Source of the DNA: Dyadobacter fermentans
GTDB lineage: Bacteria; Bacteroidota; Bacteroidia; Cytophagales; Spirosomataceae
Length of the DNA: 10,027 bases
Assembly (NCBI RefSeq): GCF_019924045.1
Contig: NZ_JAHXBN010000035.1
Location: 1-10,027 of the forward strand
Reading direction: 5' to 3'
The notes below the pieces were generated by a model. The model had not been told where the DNA came from. It was given only the letters and a program-made list of their open reading frames with translations, and did not search any database. Position numbers and translations under genes: made by a program. Position 1 is the first letter of the stretch. Each line of letters starts with the position of its first letter. Of the stretch, positions 1-8,124 are shown in pieces.

Positions 1-174
1 CATCACTCTCGCTCAGTGATGTCAAGCCACTTTCAGGTGGCGTACTTTGCCCAGGAATTTTTGGCGACCTTTGCTCAGGAACGCTGGCGTACTTTCGCAG
101 GAATATCTACTTGGTTTTGTGCAAGGAGACGGGACTTTTGTAATTTGAAAGGCAATGGGGAAGAGCATAAGTAA
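1..174 (+). CDS. possible 3' end of an unknown gene (partial)
   Basis: The frame starting at base 1 stays open from the window edge to a TAA at 172-174, 57 codons, and carries the octapeptide-like repeat described for 38-107. It would overlap the start of the next gene by about 20 bases. A second frame, from base 3 to a TAA at 141-143, is also open and would end 11 bases before that gene, which is an equally sensible layout. Neither product is recognised and third-position base use does not separate them, so this is only a candidate for a gene entering from the left. Confidence 0.22.
   Translation, partial: HHSRSVMSSHFQVAYFAQEFLATFAQERWRTFAGISTWFCARRRDFCNLKGNGEEHK
38..107. repeat. three imperfect ~23-bp tandem repeats
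   Basis: Three consecutive units begin at 38, 62 and 85. Each starts TGGCG, continues with a TACTTT or ACCTTT core, and ends CAGGAA plus a few variable bases; the units are 24, 23 and about 23 bases long. In the frame open from base 1, the first two units give an eight-residue peptide repeat (AYFAQE, then ATFAQE), while the third is one base out of phase. Whether this is a coding repeat or a noncoding one cannot be decided from this fragment. Confidence 0.6.
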
Positions 175-622
175 TATCAGGACTGAGACGACTGTAGGAA
201 TAACCATTTTTTGTTTTCTGGTTATTCCGTACGGGGTTTCAAAAATAACCAAGAGCAACACCTCGTATACCTGGTATAAGCAGACCACGGAACATGATGG
301 CGGGGATACCCTGGCGATCAGGGAACTTAGCAAGCTGGTGGAAAGGAATTTGCTGGATCGGGAGTATTACGAGGCGGTGGCTTACACCGACGAAGCGATG
401 CGTTATTATGCAAACTACAACAAGAAACACCAGGCGCTGCTGATTACAGGGGATCCGCAAAGCGGGTGGTCTTGTTTCTACTATGCAACTCCGGATCAAT
501 TGAAAATGGTTGCTGAACGCAGGCTTTCCTGCGACAGCTTGCAGTTTTATTTGAGACCATTTCCGCAGGAGCGACTTGGCGAATGCCCGACCAGGTCAAG
601 GGATTTATTTCAGTTTTTCTAA
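155..622 (+). CDS. hypothetical membrane-anchored protein
   Basis: This encodes 155 residues that I do not recognise. A hydrophobic stretch at about residues 14-31 (TTVGITIFCFLVIPYGVS) looks like a single N-terminal membrane segment or uncleaved signal anchor. The remaining ~120 residues are polar and rich in Tyr, Glu and Leu, consistent with a helical periplasmic domain. The ATG at 155 follows an A/G-rich stretch (AAAGG) at a usable spacing. After residue ~138 the sequence turns Arg-rich and less protein-like, while another frame stays open there to TAG at 629-631, so a frameshift near 560-580 is possible. No function is proposed; the gene itself is moderately likely. Confidence 0.5.
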   Translation: MGKSISNIRTETTVGITIFCFLVIPYGVSKITKSNTSYTWYKQTTEHDGGDTLAIRELSKLVERNLLDREYYEAVAYTDEAMRYYANYNKKHQALLITGDPQSGWSCFYYATPDQLKMVAERRLSCDSLQFYLRPFPQERLGECPTRSRDLFQFF

Positions 623-741
623 TCAAATAGCTGTGTAAGAATGATCTAACTCTGCATTAGGGGGTAGGCAAAATTTGTGTTCAACCCGTTCAAGAGGTCA
701 CAGGCCCTTTTGGGAACTTACAGCCAACACCATTTGAGCAC

Positions 742-1131
742 TCAAAAACGTTTTCTTCTTTCTTCTACCTGTTTTAATTTATTAGGATACATATCCATAA
801 ATTCTTGGCCTTTTGAGGTCAGACGGAGTGAGTAGATTGGTCGTGCATTTAAATCCCACGATCTGGGATTGTTAAGAATCAGCAAAAAATCACTCACTCC
901 CACCTCCCTCATCTTGGTTGTGAGGTGGGGATCAGTAAATTCCTCTAGGATAGCTAGTTCCTCGAATAAGAGTTCTCGTAGCAAGGTATAAACAATAGAG
1001 TATTTCTCCGGAAGTGATAGAAAAGCATAGTGATTTACGTTTTCAAACAACTGATACAAGCCAGCCAAGCCTTCTTCAATACTCCAAAGCATGGCCAGTT
1101 TTTCTAGCTGTCGATCAAGAACTTCGAACAT
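742..1131 (-). CDS. hypothetical protein, 129 residues
   Basis: This minus-strand gene starts at ATG (1129-1131) and ends at TGA (742-744). The product has no signal peptide or membrane segment, so it is likely cytoplasmic. The first ~65 residues are rich in Leu and Glu and should be mostly helical. The C-terminal part (about 100-129, including YSLRLTSKGQEFMDMYP) resembles the last helix and wing of winged-helix-like proteins, where 'LTxKGxEF' is common, but no clear recognition helix can be pointed to. The composition is that of a real protein. It stands alone, with non-coding DNA on both sides. I do not recognise the family; a regulator or immunity-type protein are both guesses. Confidence 0.6.
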   Translation of the reverse strand: MFEVLDRQLEKLAMLWSIEEGLAGLYQLFENVNHYAFLSLPEKYSIVYTLLRELLFEELAILEEFTDPHLTTKMREVGVSDFLLILNNPRSWDLNARPIYSLRLTSKGQEFMDMYPNKLKQVEERRKRF

Positions 1132-1445
1132 CTTTCAATTTTGATATATAACCGAAAGGCTAAGAACTCGACTGTTTACTAGCTAGCGTCCGCATCGTCT
1201 CATATAATCTGGGAAATATTTGACTATGGTATGACCTCGTGATGTGAAATAGTTGATGGGCGAACCGTTCGGCCGCAATGCCATATTATAACCAAAGGTT
1301 GACGTGGCAACCTAAGAAGAGTCTAGTCATCGGTTTTAGACTTGATCTTCGGGCGATCGCTCACAAAGAAACACCTCTACCCTTACAGCGGCCGCTCTTA
1401 GAGAATAGATGCTTAGCAAGTGGGTTGTCGCAGCCATAAACACGA
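1132..1445. other. 314-bp stretch without a supported gene
   Basis: This lies between the start of the 742-1131 gene and the end of the 1446-2270 gene, both on the minus strand, so it should hold the promoter of the former and the 3' end of the latter. I see no strong terminator hairpin or tRNA. A 53-codon plus-strand ORF at 1278-1439 is open and not obviously biased, but has no recognisable product and no start context. The stretch contains a GCGATCGC palindrome near 1353 and two NotI-like GCGGCCGC-type GC-rich patches, which look incidental. Confidence 0.4.
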
Positions 1446-2270
1446 CTATTTGCTGTATTTTTTTCGATTAGAGCTGCTGAATATCACTGGCACCATCCAA
1501 CTGGTCCTTTGATGTTTCCCATGACGGTAAAAAACATCCCACTCCGGAATCAATTTCACTACACGGATTGCTTCGAGATTATAATCCGGATTTTGTCCTC
1601 TTAGAACTTTGACGCTGTCCACGACGCCATTCTCATTGGCGGAAAACGAGACAAATACCCTAATTTCTTCTTCGCCTGTATCAGCCAACTTATCCCAGCT
1701 AATGCTAGAGTATATGAGTTCTTGCAGTTTGCCGGGGCTTTTACTGTAAATTGACTCTCTCGTCTTTGAATTGTCGTACGTTTTCGTCGTACTGAGGCGA
1801 CCGCCTTCAAAATGAAATTCAAGCTCCCTTTCATAAATTGATTCATATCCGAGATGGACATAGTGTAGCATCTTCCCCTGCGGAGCGATGATATTTCCAG
1901 AAAACCAATCAACTTTGACAACACCGTCGATGACCTTGTCTCCAAATAGGCTTTTCAAATTAGCACGGACGCCGTCATCTCGGAAGCAGCAGCTAGATAT
2001 GCCTGTTAAGTAGAGTTGATCGTTTTCAATTTTCCAATCCGCTACGTAACCGCGCCAACAGGCAGTAGTGATACAACCCGCTTGGCCAGCAAAAAATTTG
2101 GGTCTAATTGAGTCATTTTTATATAGCTCTTCGAGGGGATTGGCGAAAATGAAAAGAGTATCTCCTTTGTAAATGAGCCTATCTGGATTCTGGGCGGTCG
2201 CGAAAGCATTGTGGCAAAACAGTACCCAAAACGAGACCATCCAGATTTTTACATTTCGAGCTTTTCTCAT
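1446..2270 (-). CDS. secreted protein with C-terminal TonB-like domain
   Basis: Started at ATG 2268-2270 the product is 274 residues. The longer frame begins with TTG and only adds a stretch before the signal peptide. Residues 1-26 are a Sec signal (Arg/Lys start, hydrophobic WMVSFWVLFCHNAF, cleavage near AFA or ATA). Residues ~27-200 form an unrecognised domain with several Cys (ITTACWRGY, SSCCF). Residues ~200-265 match the TonB C-terminal fold pattern: 'GVVDSVKVLRG', then 'LEAIRVVKLIPEW', then 'MVPVIFS'. There is no uncleaved membrane anchor or Pro-rich spacer as in true TonB, so it is more likely a periplasmic protein borrowing the domain than an energy transducer. Bacteroidota encode many such proteins. 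Its partner is unknown. It is monocistronic here. Confidence 0.75.
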   Translation of the reverse strand: MRKARNVKIWMVSFWVLFCHNAFATAQNPDRLIYKGDTLFIFANPLEELYKNDSIRPKFFAGQAGCITTACWRGYVADWKIENDQLYLTGISSCCFRDDGVRANLKSLFGDKVIDGVVKVDWFSGNIIAPQGKMLHYVHLGYESIYERELEFHFEGGRLSTTKTYDNSKTRESIYSKSPGKLQELIYSSISWDKLADTGEEEIRVFVSFSANENGVVDSVKVLRGQNPDYNLEAIRVVKLIPEWDVFYRHGKHQRTSWMVPVIFSSSNRKKYSK

Positions 2271-2509
2271 AACTGACAGACTTAGAATCTGTAATATTTG
2301 CAATTTAATCGACTAAAGCGAAACGCTCGAATCGACCCCACTCAAATCCCATCCGTTCAAACATCGGCAAACTTTCAAATATTAACAATATATATATAGT
2401 TTATTTATGTATAATGCAAGATTGAATTATGTTTCCTTGGCGTGAATCATGATCAATTGTACGATCCTGCAGATACAACAGTCGTCTCAGTTATTGTAGG
2501 GAATATGTG

Positions 2510-2560
2510 ACAGCTGGATATTCCGGAGCAAACTGGTTCTGCGTCACTTTGGGTGATCCG
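2510..2560 (+). repeat. left inverted repeat of the ISL3 element
   Basis: The central part (2535-2556) begins GGTTCTGCGTCAC and pairs with 4226-4247 at 20 of 22 positions. The outward part (about 2510-2534, including ATTCCGG) pairs more loosely with 4248-4272. It lies on the transposase 3' side, overlapping the last codons of that gene. Confidence 0.8.
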
Positions 2561-4198
2561 TCCAATTTGGTGTCAACACCCGCAGTCGTAGCAGATCAAA
2601 TTTTGCTTTGCCATACATTGTCCGTTTGATTGTTTTCAGTCGGTTCACTTGCCCTTCTGTTTGACCATTACTCCACTCGGATCGGAACGCTTCTTTCACG
2701 GCGTCAAAGTCCCTGCGTATGCCCTTGACAAATCCGTTCAGGAAGGGAATTTGTTCGGCATCGGCGCACCATTCAATTACACCATCCGCTTGCCGGGCTC
2801 GCATCTTCCGCTTGAAACGTAAATTCAGCTGGTGCACCAGCCCAATCGATTCATTTTGGTTAAGCAAGTGTGTCAAAAAGGGCTTGTCTGCTTCCGGCCA
2901 ATCGACTGCTTGCTGGCTCAGTAGTCGCGTGAGCTTGCGGCTTGGGTAATTAGGTTTATTCTGAGTGTGTGGCAGGGTAGACTTCTGGAAAGGGCGGGGA
3001 TAGTTGGATAAAAAAGCAGCCAGGATCGTGTAACTGCCGTTATAACCCAGGGTACTAATTTGTTCGAACAACGTTTTAACACAGGTCTGGCCATCTTGCC
3101 ACCGTTGCCGTAAATATGCTTCATAAGCAAGCAGATTTGATCTTCGTTCCCTGGTCTTAGGTACAAAATGAGCTTGTTTGAAATACTTTCCAATCGTGTT
3201 ACGTGAACTGCCTAAGTGAGTCGCAATAGCCCGAATACTATGGCCTTGCTGCTGTAATTTCTTGCGGACGCCGCGCGGGCACGTTGATAAAGTTCATATC
3301 TTTTTTTACTAGGAACTACCGTCTCAGTGGGTTGATCATCTGGTAATTGCAATTCAATTGGGTTGGATAAATCCTTTTCTGTCAAGGAAACAGCAGGGCT
3401 AATGAGCGGACTTGCTGACTGTTGGTTGATAAATTGAGCAGCTTGCCGGATGGCCGAGCGCTGACCGTCTAAAAAGCGTTCGACCGCTTCGGATAGGTTG
3501 CTCAGCAAATGCCAACGGTCGGCCACTTGGATTGCATTAGGACAAGCCGAAGTGACTGCATTGGTGTAGCTACTGGACCGGTCGCGAGTGATCAGTTCAA
3601 TTCCCGGGTGAGCCGCGAGCCAATTTTCGAGGGTTCTTCCCTCTCGATCTGGCAATAAATCAATGGGTTTACGTTGGTCCAGGTCAATCAAAATCGTACC
3701 GTAGTTACATCCTTTCCTGAATGCGAAATCATCGACTCCCAACCGTTTGGGCGTCTACACTACCGGGACTGGTGTTTTTCGAATGGTCCTTAGTACGGTC
3801 GAGGCGCTAATTGGCTGGCCGACAATCCGGCATAAGCGTGCCCCTGGCTTGGCACCGGCCTGCAAACCGATGGCTTGTATTTGCTGATCTGCTCAAAGCA
3901 GGCGTCGGGCATATGGCTTAAAAACCAGATGACATGTCTGAGCAAACACCTTTCGAGGGCAGCTGGCCAAAAAGCAGAAAAATTTACGAAGGCGTACCAG
4001 GATCTTAACCTGTTTACCACTCATCGATAAATCGGCCAACTTGCGCTGATAGAAACTATGTGTGCGACTGGTCGGTGTCTGACAAACCGGGCAGGTTCCT
4101 ACTGTACTGGTCGCCAACAATCCGATAGACACAGTTTCCGGAGTGACTTCTTGGCTACAAACTATGAATCCATTTGGAAAAAGTGGGGATATATCCAT
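2544..4198 (-). pseudogene. ISL3-family transposase, inactivated
   Basis: This is a DDE transposase read leftward from ATG 4196-4198. The N-terminus has the zinc-binding 'CPVC' and a second Cys pair region ('ASCPRKVF'), followed by 'RTHSFYQRKLADL'. The catalytic core shows the first Asp in 'GVDDFAFRKG', the second in 'VADRWHLLSN', and the Glu in 'SNGQTEGQVNRLKTIKR'. A helix-turn-helix with 'SIRAIATHLGSSRNTIGKYF' lies between the second Asp and the Glu. Three lesions break it: TGA at 3893-3895, TAG at 3755-3757, and a frameshift near 3270-3280 consistent with loss of one base. Reading through all three gives a continuous family-like protein. None of the three sites looks like a programmed recoding signal. 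Confidence 0.9.
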
Positions 4199-4220
4199 AC
4201 CCACTCAACCCAAAAACCTA

Positions 4221-4272
4221 CGAATTCACCTAAAGTGACGCTGAACCTGTTTCGCCGGAATTTCCAGTTATC
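4221..4272 (-). repeat. right inverted repeat of the ISL3 element
   Basis: This is the partner of 2510-2560. Read on the minus strand, its core begins GGTTCAGCGTCAC and differs from the left copy at two of 22 positions; the outer part carries the same ATTCCGG block. It sits just upstream of the transposase start, where such ends usually also carry the transposase promoter. Confidence 0.8.
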
Positions 4273-4299
4273 TTTGATTTTACCAGATAACACGTGCCT

Positions 4300-4689
4300 A
4301 TGCTATTCGATGTCCAACCCAAGATCAACCCATGGGATTTCAGAGATTTTCTAAGGATGATGCTGCCGGAAGTAGACGATAGCCAGATCGATCAAACAGC
4401 CAAGGCTTTCTTTTTGAAATTTACTCCTTCTGATCAGTTGCCTAGCCCCTTCCGACCCGACTTATTCCTAGAAGCGGGTATAAATCTATCCTATTATGAG
4501 CCCGAAGGGAAAGGGGAGAAGGCCGTGTACCATTTTGGGTTTTACGACCTGAATAACCCTGATCAGCGAGGCGCTTTTACCTTATCAGTTGAATCAGACC
4601 AGCAAATTTTATCCTCGAAGAAAAAGTTTGAAGAATTCCTTAAAGCCAAGAAAACAGAGCTATTTTCTCAGAAAATGGCGAAAATGTAA
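4300..4689 (+). CDS. hypothetical protein beside the IS element
   Basis: From ATG 4300-4302 this gives 129 residues; a GTG two codons earlier is the only other start, because a TAA lies at 4288-4290. The product is soluble, with no signal peptide. It begins MLFDVQPKINPWDF, has a middle region with aromatic-rich strands (VYHFGFYDLNN), and ends in a long Lys/Glu-rich helix. I do not recognise the family. The start codon lies less than 30 bases from the outer end of the ISL3 element, so the original promoter has probably been displaced or the N-terminus cut, and expression may depend on the element. Composition supports a real gene or a recently stranded one. Confidence 0.58.
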   Translation: MLFDVQPKINPWDFRDFLRMMLPEVDDSQIDQTAKAFFLKFTPSDQLPSPFRPDLFLEAGINLSYYEPEGKGEKAVYHFGFYDLNNPDQRGAFTLSVESDQQILSSKKKFEEFLKAKKTELFSQKMAKM

Positions 4690-5211
4690 ATAATTATCAT
4701 AAAATTTGTACAAATAGTTATATTAACTATCTTTGAAGTAACCTCGGGTTTCATTACTGAAGCAATCGAGCACCCACAACAACCCAGTTTACATGCCAAG
4801 CATCGAGCACTTGCCCTCGAGTGTCTGAACGCATCGTAAATTCTATTGGGTTCATTCATGCCATTTTTGACGAAACTAATCTGCGACCCGGTTGTCTGGT
4901 CACCTTGTGTTATTCTTACAATGAATGAATATTTCAATATCAATGAAGATTTTACAAGCATCTATTCTGTATCTGCTATCATAACATAAGTTATTAATTC
5001 GACAAACGAGCATACCAAGATGCAGCGATGATTAATCCTGTTGCCTGAAATCATATTAATGAAAGCCAGTAAGATTCTTGCTCCTACGTTGACCAATCTG
5101 TTATATGATAGTTATAATTTTTTGGTCGAATATTACAACCATTCGGATCAAAAGTGCGTCCTGTCTACACCCCAGGCATAGATAATTTAGCACAATTTAA
5201 ATTTAGCAACA
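4690..5211. other. 522-bp AT-rich stretch, no supported gene
   Basis: This lies between two plus-strand genes. A 97-codon minus-strand frame (4668-4961) runs through it, but it overlaps the end of the preceding gene and has a low-complexity tail, so I do not call it. A 40-codon plus-strand ORF (5059-5181, MKASKILAPT...) precedes the lipoprotein gene; it has no recognisable product. The last ~120 bases are the natural place for the promoter of the lipoprotein-protease operon. No tRNA, CRISPR or clear terminator was seen. The stretch may hold gene remnants too decayed to name. Confidence 0.4.
5089..5124 (+). promoter_or_regulatory. possible promoter of the lipoprotein-protease operon
   Basis: TTGACC (5089-5094) and TATAAT (5113-5118) are separated by 18 bases, followed by TTTTTTG, which loosely resembles the Bacteroidota -7 element (TAnnTTTG) but with the wrong spacing. 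It would leave a leader of about 85 bases before the ATG at 5212. AT-rich DNA yields such matches by chance, so this is a suggestion only. Confidence 0.25.
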
Positions 5212-5637
5212 ATGATCAAGTTATTCTTAACTCATCTATTAGTCATCAACCGACTGATGTTGACAATGCTACTGCTGTCTGTTGGATGCGTTGAATCGAA
5301 CACAGAACCGGAAATTTATGAGCGTGATAAGTGTTACGAAGGGACATTTATACGGGGAGATTGCCCCAGTATCGCATTCGTACAGTTAATCAATTCCGAT
5401 TTAGGCACGAACTGGACTGATCGGGATACAGTATATCAAAATGTCTTGGTTATAAAAAACTACCCGGATAGCCTTGTGAAATCAAAAGAGAAGATTTTTT
5501 TCACGATCGATGTTGACGGTACCAAGAATAAAGATAACTGTCTCATTAACGACCAGCTTTGCCCGCAGTATATACCTCAAATTACTGATGTGCCATCTGT
5601 CTGTATAAAATCAATCTCCACTTTAAACTGTAATTAA
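5212..5637 (+). CDS. small cysteine-rich lipoprotein
   Basis: The product is 141 residues. The N-terminus is a lipoprotein signal: hydrophobic LMLTMLLLSVG followed by Cys26 (lipobox S-V-G-C, slightly off the usual L at -3), so the mature protein should be lipid-anchored in the inner or outer membrane. The mature part has six more Cys (41, 51, 110, 117, 131, 140), enough for three disulfides, and patterns such as 'GTNWTDRDTVYQNVLVI'. I recall similar unnamed small proteins in Spirosoma relatives but no function. The gene ends two bases before the protease ATG, so the two are almost certainly co-transcribed and translationally coupled. A role in folding, surface retention or control of the protease is inference from position alone. 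No clear ribosome binding site is seen, which is normal for this phylum. Confidence 0.72.
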   Translation: MIKLFLTHLLVINRLMLTMLLLSVGCVESNTEPEIYERDKCYEGTFIRGDCPSIAFVQLINSDLGTNWTDRDTVYQNVLVIKNYPDSLVKSKEKIFFTIDVDGTKNKDNCLINDQLCPQYIPQITDVPSVCIKSISTLNCN

Positions 5638-5639
5638 TT

Positions 5640-8075
5640 ATGAGAAAGTATTTCCTCCAAATGTTAGTCAGTTTACTGATTTCTACTTCATTATGCTATG
5701 CTCAAAACACATATTTTTGGAACGGAAAAGACAAAGTAGATCTAAAAGTTGATTCCACAGAAGTATTAATTAAGGTTAAAGAGCGAGATGGTGTAAACAA
5801 ACTTATCAACAAAATAAACCAATCGGATAATAGGACTGAAGTCAAAGAAATATCAATTGGAGGACAGGTATTTATATTAGCAAAGAAATTCGATAAAAAA
5901 AAGCAAAACATCAGCAAGGAGGAAATTGATTATCAAATACCGGTTTTTTACAACGAAAATACCCCTTACTACTTCAATGGAAACGTTATTCTACGTCCCA
6001 AAAAAGGCATAAACCTTGATAAAATTAAGTGGTTAGTTAATAATGAAATGATCGCTATGGATAGTACATCAAGTGGTACTTTCTTTTATAAAGCAAAGAG
6101 GGGCGATGATATTCTAAATATCTCAAATAAAATAAGCGAAAGCGGCTTAGTTGAATTTTGCCACCCAGATTTTTTGGCACAAATAGTCAAACATCTTACA
6201 CCAGCAGATCCTAATTACGATCATCAGTACTATTTAAATAATACAGGGCAGTTTGGAGGAACAGCAGGAATAGATATTAATGCCCCAGAAGCATGGGATA
6301 TAACACGAGGTTGCAATAATGTCAGAATTGCAGTAATCGACGATGGTGTAGAAACTCACCCTGACCTAACAGGACGAGTATTACCTGGATTTACTGCTCT
6401 AATACCGAATGGCAATGGAGCTCCAAATAATGTCTGTTTTGACGCTGATCCCAATGATCCTAACAATCCTTTGTTACGAGTTGGGCATGGCATGGCTTGT
6501 ACAGGTATTATAGCTGCATCGCATAATAATCTTGGAGTTGCGGGGATTGCACCAAACTCACTGATTTACCCGGTAAATATTTTTGTAGGAGGAGAAACCG
6601 TTGCTGATTTGATTACTTCCATAAATAGAGCGTGGAATCCTGCCTTTGGAAATGCTGATATAATTAGTAATTCGTGGGGTTTTAGAGCAACAACAGGCCC
6701 AGCAGGTATAGCTCAGGAGATAACAGATGCCCGCACATTAGGAAGAGTAAGAAACGGGGTTACGTTGGGTTGTATAGTTATCTTCTCGTCTGGTAACTCG
6801 AATCCCGTAGCAGGTTGCTTAGATTGCTTTAACGGTGTTGCGTTTCCTGGAAACGTTAACGGAGTAATTACGGTAGGCGCAATTGACAATGTTGGAAATA
6901 TACATGGATATAGCAGCCGTGGATCTGAAATGGATGTGGTAGCCCCATCTGGAGGCGCTAATGGGGTGGCAGACCTTGGTGGATGTCAAATTCCAACCGG
7001 GAATGTACGAACAATTGATAGAGCCGGAGCAAATGGATATGCAGTAGGAGATTTTTTTGATGGATTTAACGGCACTTCTGCCGCAGCACCACAGGTTTCA
7101 GGAGTTGCAGCACTGATGATCTCAGCTAATCCTAGGTTAACGGAAGCCCAGGTAAGAACAATTCTTCAACAAACAGCAACGGATATGGGGTCAGGTGGTT
7201 TTGACAATACTTTTGGATTTGGAAGAGTTAATGCTTTCACTGCTGTTAAGGCAGCTATTAACAATGCAGCCGTTGCTGGACCAAACCATATTTGCCCAAG
7301 TGCGACATTTTCTGTCAGTAACTTACCGGCTGGTTTTACAGTGGCGTGGTCAAGTAGTAATACCAGCGCAGTTACTATAACAAGTGGTGGTGTAGCTACG
7401 AGAGTTGGAAGCTATAATGGCTCGGTGACAATTACCGCCACTATTAATGGCGGATGTACTAACATTGTATTGACAAAAACTTTAACAGTAGGGATTCCCA
7501 ATTTAGTTAAAACTATCAATGGCACAGTAGCGGGAACCACACCTGTTACTGCGGGAAATATGTATAATCTCAATGCCACATCAAATAGTACAGTATCAAC
7601 TACTTTCAATTATAATAATTACTATGGTACTGGGAACATGACTATTGACCTTTATTCCCCAAACAGCCCAGCTACCCAAATGTATGTATACTCTACATCA
7701 ACTAGTGGTTCTCGCCATGTAAGAGTAACTGTAACAAATACCTGCGGAAGCTATTATGAAGACTTCGTATTCTACCTTATGGGTGGCTCTATGATGGCCT
7801 ATCCTAATCCTGCAACTGACCTACTAACTCTAGAATTTGTAAATGCGGAGATTTCTGAATCCTTACCAGAAAAAGTTGAGTTATATAGCGAAGGTTCGTC
7901 AAAATCAATAAAAACGATTCTAATTCAAGATATTTACAAGAACAAAGCATTTAAAGACGGAAACAAGGTTGAGTTAGATGTAAGTAATTTACCTCGAGGA
8001 ACATATTATTTACATGTGATACCTGGTAAAGGCCAAAATCAACAAATAGAAAAGACCAGAATTTTACTTAAATGA
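5640..8075 (+). CDS. subtilisin-like serine protease (S8) with T9SS sorting domain
   Basis: This encodes an 811-residue secreted endopeptidase. Residues 1-21 are a Sec signal peptide ending CYA. Residues ~22-188 are a pro-region of the kind that assists folding. The S8 catalytic domain spans ~190-540: Asp234 in 'AVIDDGVETHPDL', His283 in 'GHGMACTGIIAA', oxyanion Asn386 in 'SSGNSN', and Ser480 in 'NGTSAAAPQVSG', all present and correctly ordered. Residues ~545-710 form PKD/Ig-like repeats rich in Ser, Thr and Gly. Residues ~720-811 are a type A T9SS sorting domain ('YPNPATD', 'LPRGTYYLHV', 'TRILLK'), which directs export across the outer membrane and is normally cleaved off. Substrate unknown; likely extracellular protein breakdown. 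It is the second gene of the operon with the lipoprotein and is followed by a hairpin terminator. The reading frame is intact. Confidence 0.95.
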   Translation: MRKYFLQMLVSLLISTSLCYAQNTYFWNGKDKVDLKVDSTEVLIKVKERDGVNKLINKINQSDNRTEVKEISIGGQVFILAKKFDKKKQNISKEEIDYQIPVFYNENTPYYFNGNVILRPKKGINLDKIKWLVNNEMIAMDSTSSGTFFYKAKRGDDILNISNKISESGLVEFCHPDFLAQIVKHLTPADPNYDHQYYLNNTGQFGGTAGIDINAPEAWDITRGCNNVRIAVIDDGVETHPDLTGRVLPGFTALIPNGNGAPNNVCFDADPNDPNNPLLRVGHGMACTGIIAASHNNLGVAGIAPNSLIYPVNIFVGGETVADLITSINRAWNPAFGNADIISNSWGFRATTGPAGIAQEITDARTLGRVRNGVTLGCIVIFSSGNSNPVAGCLDCFNGVAFPGNVNGVITVGAIDNVGNIHGYSSRGSEMDVVAPSGGANGVADLGGCQIPTGNVRTIDRAGANGYAVGDFFDGFNGTSAAAPQVSGVAALMISANPRLTEAQVRTILQQTATDMGSGGFDNTFGFGRVNAFTAVKAAINNAAVAGPNHICPSATFSVSNLPAGFTVAWSSSNTSAVTITSGGVATRVGSYNGSVTITATINGGCTNIVLTKTLTVGIPNLVKTINGTVAGTTPVTAGNMYNLNATSNSTVSTTFNYNNYYGTGNMTIDLYSPNSPATQMYVYSTSTSGSRHVRVTVTNTCGSYYEDFVFYLMGGSMMAYPNPATDLLTLEFVNAEISESLPEKVELYSEGSSKSIKTILIQDIYKNKAFKDGNKVELDVSNLPRGTYYLHVIPGKGQNQQIEKTRILLK

Positions 8076-8124
8076 TTGAAAAACATATCCTAAGTAAATT
8101 GCCTTACCAAGGAAAGCATTTATT

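Larger units (their letters stand above)
2510..4272 (-). mobile_element. ISL3-family insertion sequence (decayed)
   Basis: The element is bounded by long imperfect inverted repeats and holds one transposase gene, read leftward. The best-matching core is 2535-2556 against the reverse complement of 4226-4247, 20 of 22 bases identical. The match continues outward, with one gap, to about 2510 and 4272, and inward to 2560 and 4221. The outer limits are therefore approximate. I could not find matching 8-bp flanks, the target duplication usual for ISL3, at any reasonable boundary. The size of about 1.76 kb is a little longer than typical, mostly from the long ends. The transposase is broken, so the copy should not move unless helped by an intact relative. 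Confidence 0.82.

Noticed and set aside
1278..1439. 53-codon plus-strand ORF (MPYYNQRLTWQ...)
   Set aside because: No recognisable product, no ribosome binding context, and it lies between two minus-strand genes; too short to separate from chance.
3212..3280. programmed frameshifting in the ISL3 transposase
   Set aside because: No slippery heptamer or following hairpin was seen, ISL3 genes are normally single frames, and two further stops already break this copy.
4668..4961. 97-codon minus-strand frame
   Set aside because: It overlaps the end of the 4300-4689 gene, has an Ile/Phe-rich low-complexity tail from AT-rich DNA, and shows no family pattern or start context.
5059..5181. 40-codon ORF before the lipoprotein, with a tail slightly like the end of integrase-core transposases (EYYNH)
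   Set aside because: The likeness is five residues long and no other transposase sequence is nearby.
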